In this document: piece by piece, positions 5,942 through 11,070 of the stretch
How positions within the stretch are numbered: position 1 is the stretch's first letter
Layout: each line of letters opens with the position of its first letter
Source of the DNA: JACCVG01 sp034664165
Lineage (GTDB): Bacteria > Actinomycetota > Thermoleophilia > Solirubrobacterales > Thermoleophilaceae
Direction of reading: 5' to 3'
Length of the DNA stretch: 11,070 bases
NCBI GenBank assembly: GCA_034664165.1
Contig: JAXDIE010000008.1
Location: forward strand, 1 to 11,070
Notes under the pieces: generated by a model
Told to the model about the DNA's origin: nothing
The model's database searches: none
What the model saw: only the letters and a program-made list of their open reading frames with translations
Program-made: the position numbers and the translations under genes

Positions 5942-6423
5942 ACGAGTCCTCGCTCAGCCATCTGGGTGACGACGGGGCGGCGCGCATGGTTGACGTGGGC
6001 TCCAAGCCGGTGACCGAGCGGCGCGCGGTGGCCTCGGCGGTCGTCCGGATGTCCACCGATACCGCAACCGCGGTGGAGGAGGGCAACGGCCCCAAGGGCG
6101 ACGTGATCGGCCCGGCCCGCATCGCCGGAATCCAGGCGGCCAAGAAGACGGCCGACCTGATCCCGTTGTGTCACCCGCTCTCCCTCTCCTTCGTCGACGT
6201 GACCGCGACCATCGACTCCCACCGCGGCACCGTCAAGCTCGTCGCCGAGGCTCGCACCGTGGGCCAGACCGGCGTGGAGATGGAGGCCATGACCGCATGC
6301 GCCGTCGCAGCCTTGACGATCTACGACATGGTCAAGGGCCTGGAGCGTGGCGTCACGCTGGAGTCGGTGCGCCTGATCGAGAAGACCGGCGGCAAGTCGG
6401 ACTGGCACGCGGGCGAGGAGTGA
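5938..6423 (+). CDS. moaC: Cyclic pyranopterin monophosphate synthase MoaC
   Basis: This 161-residue enzyme converts 3',8-cyclo-GTP from MoaA into cyclic pyranopterin monophosphate, the substrate of the MoaD/MoaE enzyme encoded just upstream. Recognisable motifs are MVDVGSKPVTERRA (17-30), LIPLCHPL (74-81), GVEMEAMTACAVAALT (112-127), YDMVKG (129-134; Asp130 and Lys133 match the active-site Asp/Lys pair of E. coli MoaC) and LIEKTGGKSDW (146-156). Length equals the family norm, and nothing essential is missing. GTG at 5938 overlaps the preceding stop (GTGA) and has GAGAGG at 5927-5932, 5 nt upstream. Longer frames extend into moaDE and are rejected. Translation is probably coupled to the upstream gene. 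Confidence 0.95.
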   Translation: MNESSLSHLGDDGAARMVDVGSKPVTERRAVASAVVRMSTDTATAVEEGNGPKGDVIGPARIAGIQAAKKTADLIPLCHPLSLSFVDVTATIDSHRGTVKLVAEARTVGQTGVEMEAMTACAVAALTIYDMVKGLERGVTLESVRLIEKTGGKSDWHAGEE

Positions 6424-6896
6424 TGGCCCGCGCCGCGGTGATCACGGTCTCGACGTCGAAGGCCGCCGGCGACGGCGTGGACGAGAGCGGTCCGGCGCTC
6501 GAGCGGTTCGTGGCCGAGCTCGGCCTGGATCTGGCGGGCGCGGAGATAGTTCCCGACGACCGCGAGGCGATCGCCGGCCGGCTGCGCCACTGGGCCGACT
6601 CCGAGTCGTGCGCGCTGATCTTCACAACCGGTGGCACCGGGCTCTCACCGGACGACCAGACGCCCGAGGCCACGCTCGACGTGATCGACCGCCAGGCTCC
6701 CGGCATCGCCGAGGCCATGCGGGCGGTATCGCGGCAACACACCGACAAGTGGATGCTCTCGCGGGGCGTGGCCGGTATCCGCGGACGCACCCTGATCATC
6801 AACTTCCCCGGCAACCCGCCGGCCATCGGCCAGGTCGGGGTCGAGATCGCCCCCGCCCTGCCCCACGCGATCGAGCTGCTGGCCCGCGGGACCTAA
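6423..6896 (+). CDS. MoaB/MogA-type molybdenum cofactor protein
   Basis: This 157-residue protein of the MoaB/MogA (MoCF_biosynth) fold binds molybdopterin. Members of the MogA type adenylylate it before molybdate insertion by MoeA, while E. coli MoaB itself is catalytically unclear. The diagnostic segments are TTGGTGLSPDDQTPEAT (68-84), MLSRGVAGIRGRTLIINFPG (111-130) and NPPA (131-134). The usual Arg in SPRDxTPEA is Asp here (SPDDQTPEA). ATG 6423 shares its A with the TGA of moaC, with GAGGAG just upstream, so translation is very likely coupled. It closes the moa operon; its TAA overlaps the TAG of the converging DUF72 gene. Choosing between moaB and mog by name would need a tree, so no symbol is given. 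Confidence 0.9.
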   Translation: MARAAVITVSTSKAAGDGVDESGPALERFVAELGLDLAGAEIVPDDREAIAGRLRHWADSESCALIFTTGGTGLSPDDQTPEATLDVIDRQAPGIAEAMRAVSRQHTDKWMLSRGVAGIRGRTLIINFPGNPPAIGQVGVEIAPALPHAIELLARGT

Positions 6897-7804
6897 ATCA
6901 GGCGTTGCTGGCCTTCGCCGGCCTCCGGGCCCGGGTCCTGGCCGAGCAGCGCACGGAACCGGCGCGCGGCGGTCGGGGCGTCGTCGTCGCGGTTGTTGTT
7001 GAACATCACATGGACCTCGGCCGCCTGCTCCCCCAGTCCGGCGACCCGTCCGGCGATCTCGTTCAGCTCCTCGTCGGTGTAGATCCAGCCGAAGCGCTCG
7101 GCCACGCTCTTGCCGCGCATGTAGCCATCGGCGTTGCGACCGTGCATGCGCACATAGGCAAGCCTCTTGTTGGTCACGGCATCGATCGGCGGCATGATCG
7201 GCACGTGAACCTCGCGGGGCGCGTCAACACAGACGAAGGCGGCGCCGTGGTCGGAGAGGAAGTCGAGGGTTGTCTCGACACGGTCCTCCTCGACCCAGCC
7301 GCGGTGGCGGAACTCGACCGCGATCGGCGCGAGGGCCTCGAGCATCGGCCCGAGCTCCTCGAGGTCGCTCCGGTCGGGCGCGAAGCCAGGGGTCAGCTGG
7401 AGGAGAAACGCTCCCATCTTGCCCGCCTTGCGCAGCGGCGCGGCGAAGTCCAGCGTGCGGGTGATGACCTCGTGCTCGAGCTCCTCGGTGAGCTTGACCC
7501 GCCCGCGGGAGTTGACCTCGAGCTGCTCGCGCATGTCCGGCGGCAGCTCGCGCTCCTTCGCCGCGTGGCGTGAGAGCAGGCGATGGAGCTTGATGTCGAA
7601 AGTGAATGAGTCAGGCGTGACAGCGGCCCAGCGGCGCACGGTCTCGAGCTCGGGCAGCTGGTACTGGGTGGCGTTGACCTCGACGATCTCGAAGCGCTCG
7701 GCGTAGTACGCCAGGCGGTCCTTCGCCGAGAGCTCCTGGGGGTACCAGTCGCGGACGAATCCGGGGTCTGCCCAGCTGGATGTCCCGATCATGACGCGGC
7801 TCAC
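6893..7804 (-). CDS. DUF72 family protein (YecE-like)
   Basis: This 303-residue member of the DUF72/YecE family is a TIM-barrel-like fold whose biochemical role is not established. Family hallmarks are IGTSSWADPGF (6-16) with WYP, FEIVEVNATQYQLP (38-51), FTFDIKLHRLLSRH, GAFLLQLTPGF (131-141), VEFRHRGW (163-170), AYVRMHGRN (216-224) and the C-terminal VHVMFNNNRDDDAPTAARRF (264-283). There is no signal peptide or membrane segment. GTG 7804 is supported by GGAG (7816-7813) 8 nt upstream; an internal ATG four codons in is a less likely alternative. It converges on the moa operon with a 4-bp overlap of stop codons (CTAA). Nothing in the sequence ties its function to molybdenum cofactor synthesis. 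Confidence 0.9.
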   Translation of the reverse strand: MSRVMIGTSSWADPGFVRDWYPQELSAKDRLAYYAERFEIVEVNATQYQLPELETVRRWAAVTPDSFTFDIKLHRLLSRHAAKERELPPDMREQLEVNSRGRVKLTEELEHEVITRTLDFAAPLRKAGKMGAFLLQLTPGFAPDRSDLEELGPMLEALAPIAVEFRHRGWVEEDRVETTLDFLSDHGAAFVCVDAPREVHVPIMPPIDAVTNKRLAYVRMHGRNADGYMRGKSVAERFGWIYTDEELNEIAGRVAGLGEQAAEVHVMFNNNRDDDAPTAARRFRALLGQDPGPEAGEGQQRLI

Positions 7805-7881
7805 GCGCCGTACTCCAGCACAGGGATGGACGTGTGTCGCACATCACTCAACTTTTTGTCCGACATGCCGATACTCGCTAC

Positions 7882-8022
7882 ATGAGCTGGCAAATCGCAT
7901 CCCTTGTCGCAGTTGTCGTGCTGGGCCTCTTCGTGGCGCCCCTCGCGTCGCTGGCGATGGTCGTGCTGATCGCATTCGCGGTCGCCATGGACCACACCAC
8001 GTCGCGCATCCCGCACGTCTAG
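7882..8022 (+). CDS. Predicted small hydrophobic (membrane) protein
   Basis: This 46-residue ORF begins MSWQIASLVAVVVLGLFVAP and continues with LASLAMVVLIAFAVAM. That is roughly 30 hydrophobic residues, enough for one long or two short transmembrane helices, followed by a polar tail DHTTSRIPHV. I do not recognise a family. ATG 7882 has no Shine-Dalgarno sequence, but GATACT (7870-7875) ends 6 nt upstream, consistent with a leaderless message. A longer version from GTG 7834 (62 aa), with AGGGA 7 nt upstream, is possible. It sits alone between two oppositely oriented genes, with DUF72 diverging on the left and dnaE2 converging on the right. It is the only coherent ORF in the roughly 225 bp not otherwise coded, which supports it modestly. 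It could still be a chance ORF. Confidence 0.45.
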   Translation: MSWQIASLVAVVVLGLFVAPLASLAMVVLIAFAVAMDHTTSRIPHV

Positions 8023-8031
8023 CCCCCGGCA

Positions 8032-11000
8032 TCACCCCCGCCGCCCGAAGCTGTGCGCGGCGGGCAACGCCGCGCGCAGATCCCCAACACCCGGCTCCTT
8101 CTTCTCCTCCGTGCTCCAGGCCACCCGCGGCTCGATGTGGCGGACCTCCGCGCGCGGAAGGTCGGGACGCTCCAGGCGCACGACGTTCGACACCAGGACG
8201 TTGGTCACGCCCTCGCGCCGCTCGAGCTTGCCCCATGCCTGCATGAGCGGCTCGCCGCGGACGACCATGCGGCAGCGCTCGTAGACCTCGACACCGACGA
8301 TCAGGTTGATCATGCCGTGCTCGTCCTCCAGCAGCATGAACGTGATCCCCTTTGCGGTTGCCGGGCGCTGACGGGCCACCACCATCCCGGCCACCCGGAC
8401 CCGCGCCCCGTCGCGCGCAGCCTCGAGTTCCCGGCTGGAGAGGATGTCCTCCTCCAGCCCCGCCCGCATCAGCGCCATCGGGTGCTTGACCAGGGTCACG
8501 CCGATCGACCCGTAATCGGCCAGCAGCCGCTCCCAGTCCGTCAGGGCCGGCAGGTCCGGCGCCTCGGCGGGCTCGATGCCGAGTGAGAGCTGCGCGCCTG
8601 CCGGCAACGAGACGCCGGGGGCTGCGGCGCCCAGCAGCCACAGCGCCTCCCTCCTGCCGCCCTCGACCAGCTCGGCACAGGCGCCGGCCCAGGCAAGCCG
8701 CTCCAGCGCATCGCGCTGCACCGAACAGCGTGATGCCATGTCGGCAACGGTCCGGAAGACCCCTCCCCTCCCCCGCTCGCCGGTGATCTCGCGCACGTCG
8801 CGATCGCGCACGCCGTTGACGTATCCCAGGCCGATCCGGACCGCCAGGTCGGGGCCGAGCCATTCGACCGTGCACTCCACCTCGGAAGCCAGCACACATG
8901 GGGGCAGCACCGGGATGCCGCGCCGCTGGGCCTCGTGAACCAGGGCGTCCGGCGGATAGAAGCCCATGGGCTGCTCGTTGAGCAGGGCGCACAGGAACTC
9001 CGGCCCGTAGTGCACGCGCAGCCAGGTCGACTGGTAGGCCAGGAGCCCGAAGGCCGCCGCATGTGCCTTGGGGAAGCCGAAGCCCGAGAAGCCCACGATC
9101 TGGCCGTAGACCTTCTCGGCCACCTCCTGCGAGGCGCCGTTCCTCATGGCCCCCTCGATGAACTTCTCCTGGTGGGAGCGCATGGCGGCCTCGGAGCGCC
9201 GGCGGCTCATGGCCCGGCGCAGGCCCTCCGCCTCTCCAGGCGAGAAGCCGGCCAGCGCGATGGCCACCTCCAGCACCTGGTCCTGGAAGACGATGGCGCC
9301 GAGCGTGTCCTTCAGCACCGGCTCGAGCGAAGGGTGCAAATAGGGAACCGAGAACGAGGGATCCAGGCGCAGGCGCTTGCGCCGCTCGATGTAGGGATGC
9401 ACGGCCCCGCCCTGGATGGGCCCGGGGCGCACCAGCGCCACCTGGACTGTCAGATCGTCGAGGGACTCCGGCTTGGTCCGCACGATGCTCTGCATCTGGG
9501 CGCGGCTCTCGATCTGGAAGACGCCCATCGTGTCCGCCTTCTGGATTGCGTCGTAGACCTTCTCGTCGTCCAGCGGGATGCGCGACAGGTCGATGTGCTC
9601 ACCGCGCGCCCGCGCCACCCGTGTCACGCAGTCCTCGACGGCCGAGAGCATGCCCAGGCCCAGGAGGTCGATCTTCAGGAAGCCGGCGTCGGCGCACGAG
9701 TCCTTGTCCCACTGGACCATCTGGCGCCCCTCCATGGCCGCGGGCTGGACCGGGCACATGTCGATCAGCGGCATGGTCGAGACCACCATCCCCCCGGGGT
9801 GCTGGCTCACATGCCGGGGAAGCCCCTGGGAGTCGGCGATCAGGCGAGCCAGTGCCTCCCAGCGGGGCGAGCCCGCACGCCGTTCGCCCACCGTCTCGCG
9901 CACATCGATGCCGGCGCGTGCCGAATCCCAGGGATCAGACGAACGCGCCGACCGCTCGATCTCACCTGGAGGCAGGCCCAGCGCCTTGCCGAAATCACGG
10001 ATGGCGCCCTTGACACGGTACGTGGGGAAGGCGGCCACCAGCGCCGAGCGCTCGTTGCCATAGCGCTCGTGCACCCGCGGGATCAGGCGCTCGCGGATGT
10101 CGCGCGGGAAGTCCAGGTCGATGTCGGGCAGCGCCGAGAGCTCCTCGTTGAGGAAGCGCCCCAGGAAGAGGCTCTTCTCCACCGGGTCGACGTGCGAGAG
10201 GCCCGTCAGATGGCAGACGATCGAGGAGACGCTGGAGCCCCTGCCCCGCCCCGGCGGCAGGGCGTTGCGGGCCGCGTCGGCCCCCCGCACCTCGAGCGCT
10301 ATCTCGCGTGCCAGCTCCAGCATCTCGCGGTGGAGCAGGAAGAAGCCCGACAGGCCCAGGGCCTGGATGATCCGCAGCTCTTCCCTCAGGCGAACTTCGG
10401 CCTCGGGCCGATGGGGCCGGCCGCCATAGCGGTCCTCGAGCTTGGCCCAGCAGAGCTCGGACAGGTTGCGGTCGGCATGCGGGTCCTCGGCGCCCGGATA
10501 GGAATAGCCGAGGTCGCGCGTGAGGTTGAACTCGATGCCCGCCGCCAGCCGGCCGGACTCCAGCACCGCCTCCGGGTGATCGCGGAAACGCTCCGACATG
10601 GCCTCCGGCGAGGCCAGCACGTGTGAGGTGTTGCCGCGGCGCATGGGCTCGCTCTCGTCCAGGGTCGTGCCAGTGCGCACCGCCACCAGGGCGTCCTGCA
10701 GCGTCACCCTCGAGCGGTCATGGGCGTGAACGTTGCCGGTGGCCACGCACGCAACACCAAGGCGCTCGGCCAGCCCCGAGAGCAGCCGGTTGCGGCGGCG
10801 GTCGCGCCGCGAGAAGGGCCGCTGCAGCTCGACGCGGAAGCTCTCCCGGCCGAAGGTGGCCAGCAGCCGCCGTCCCATGACGGCGGCCTGGGCGTGTTCG
10901 CCGCGCTCGACCCGGCCGGCCAGCGCACCACTGGCCGCGCATCCCGAGAGGCAGATCAGCCCTTCGGCATGCATCTCCAGGGCGGCGAGCGAGACCTCGG

Positions 11001-11070
11001 GGTCGCCCGTCAGGGCACGGATCCGCGTGGAGCCCGTCCAGCCCGGAGCGGCGGCCGGCCCGCGGGTTGG
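8032..11070 (-). CDS. dnaE2: Error-prone DNA polymerase DnaE2 (ImuC), N-terminus outside window
   Basis: This is a C-family polymerase III alpha paralogue used in damage-induced mutagenic translesion synthesis, usually with ImuA and ImuB. The frame is open to the window edge: 1012 residues are visible and a short N-terminal part is missing. In order it has the rest of the PHP domain (including VATGNVHAHDRSRVTLQDAL), the palm with PDIDLDF (10128-10108) and FLKIDLLGLG (Asp at 9669-9667) supplying the three catalytic aspartates, then VALVRPGPIQGGAVHPYI and GFSGFGFPKAHAAAFGLLAY. A helix-hairpin-helix region follows, then an OB-fold (VRVAGMVVARQRPATAKG, FMLLEDEHGMINLIV). It ends soon after at AAHSFGRRG, without the tau-binding tail of replicative DnaE, which together with GRGRGSSVSSIVCHLTGLSH supports DnaE2 over DnaE1. 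Any ImuB/ImuA partner could lie beyond the right edge, upstream of this gene. Its stop is 9 nt from that of the converging small ORF. Confidence 0.93.
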   Translation of the reverse strand, partial: PTRGPAAAPGWTGSTRIRALTGDPEVSLAALEMHAEGLICLSGCAASGALAGRVERGEHAQAAVMGRRLLATFGRESFRVELQRPFSRRDRRRNRLLSGLAERLGVACVATGNVHAHDRSRVTLQDALVAVRTGTTLDESEPMRRGNTSHVLASPEAMSERFRDHPEAVLESGRLAAGIEFNLTRDLGYSYPGAEDPHADRNLSELCWAKLEDRYGGRPHRPEAEVRLREELRIIQALGLSGFFLLHREMLELAREIALEVRGADAARNALPPGRGRGSSVSSIVCHLTGLSHVDPVEKSLFLGRFLNEELSALPDIDLDFPRDIRERLIPRVHERYGNERSALVAAFPTYRVKGAIRDFGKALGLPPGEIERSARSSDPWDSARAGIDVRETVGERRAGSPRWEALARLIADSQGLPRHVSQHPGGMVVSTMPLIDMCPVQPAAMEGRQMVQWDKDSCADAGFLKIDLLGLGMLSAVEDCVTRVARARGEHIDLSRIPLDDEKVYDAIQKADTMGVFQIESRAQMQSIVRTKPESLDDLTVQVALVRPGPIQGGAVHPYIERRKRLRLDPSFSVPYLHPSLEPVLKDTLGAIVFQDQVLEVAIALAGFSPGEAEGLRRAMSRRRSEAAMRSHQEKFIEGAMRNGASQEVAEKVYGQIVGFSGFGFPKAHAAAFGLLAYQSTWLRVHYGPEFLCALLNEQPMGFYPPDALVHEAQRRGIPVLPPCVLASEVECTVEWLGPDLAVRIGLGYVNGVRDRDVREITGERGRGGVFRTVADMASRCSVQRDALERLAWAGACAELVEGGRREALWLLGAAAPGVSLPAGAQLSLGIEPAEAPDLPALTDWERLLADYGSIGVTLVKHPMALMRAGLEEDILSSRELEAARDGARVRVAGMVVARQRPATAKGITFMLLEDEHGMINLIVGVEVYERCRMVVRGEPLMQAWGKLERREGVTNVLVSNVVRLERPDLPRAEVRHIEPRVAWSTEEKKEPGVGDLRAALPAAHSFGRRG
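8051..8079 (+). terminator. Strong GC hairpin inside the 3' end of dnaE2
   Basis: CTGTGCGCGGCG (8051-8062) and CGCCGCGCGCAG (8068-8079) pair over 12 bp around the loop GGCAA. As + strand RNA all 12 pairs form, counting one U-G pair; as - strand RNA that pair is an A-C mismatch. It begins 28 nt past the small ORF's stop, so it would suit a terminator for that ORF reading toward dnaE2. No T-run follows, so intrinsic termination is unproven, and it is also coding sequence for the last residues of DnaE2. Confidence 0.35.

Noticed and set aside
6925..6934. Palindrome CCGGGCCCGG as an operator or terminator
   Set aside because: It lies in the 3' coding end of the DUF72 gene in very GC-rich sequence, where short C/G palindromes are expected by chance. 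It has no T-run or promoter context.
8935..10626. 563-aa open frame on the + strand opposite dnaE2
   Set aside because: The dnaE2 frame carries conserved catalytic motifs throughout. The + frame is rich in His, Gln, Arg, Leu and Gly with no family signature, which is a GC-driven shadow.

Overview
The window reads as chromosomal DNA from a high-GC bacterium, most likely an actinobacterium. The evidence is strong G/C preference at third codon positions, GTG starts, an ImuC/DnaE2-type error-prone polymerase, a fused MoaD-MoaE protein, and a soluble histidine kinase with arginine/alanine/aspartate heptads. My impression is Thermoleophilia/Solirubrobacterales, but that is inference from style, not a database result. 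No rRNA, tRNA, CRISPR array, insertion sequence or prophage gene was seen. Gene density is close to complete.

Region 1 (1-2264, + strand) is regulatory. It holds the last 43 codons of a LuxR-type regulator, a complete PAS + LuxR-HTH paralogue of it, and a cytoplasmic histidine kinase whose N-terminus contains a heptad-repeat coiled coil. A perfect 12-bp palindrome lies in the 120-bp gap before the kinase.

Region 2 (2298-4210, - strand) is a two-gene operon. A FIST-domain protein is joined by an ATGA overlap to a LACTB2-like metallo-beta-lactamase-fold hydrolase. Region 3 (4254-6896, + strand) diverges from it across about 43 bp and is a compact molybdenum cofactor operon: moaA, a moaD-moaE fusion, moaC and a moaB/mogA-type gene. 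These follow each other with a 5-nt gap, a GTGA overlap and a one-base TGATG overlap. Together they cover GTP to cyclic pyranopterin monophosphate (MoaA, MoaC), sulfur insertion to molybdopterin (MoaD/MoaE) and possibly adenylylation (MoaB/MogA). MoeA, MoeB and MobA are not in the window.

Region 4 (6893-11070) has a DUF72 protein (- strand) whose stop codon overlaps the moaB stop, a small + strand ORF for a hydrophobic peptide, and a dnaE2/imuC gene (- strand) that runs off the right edge. The left and right ends of the window are therefore both inside genes.

No clearly new multi-gene defence or biosynthetic system is visible. The points most worth a second look are the FIST/MBL pair, the MoaD-MoaE fusion with a tetraglycine junction and a shortened MoaE loop, the sensor-less heptad kinase, the palindrome before it, and three starts each preceded at 6 nt by a -10-like hexamer, which suggests leaderless transcripts.
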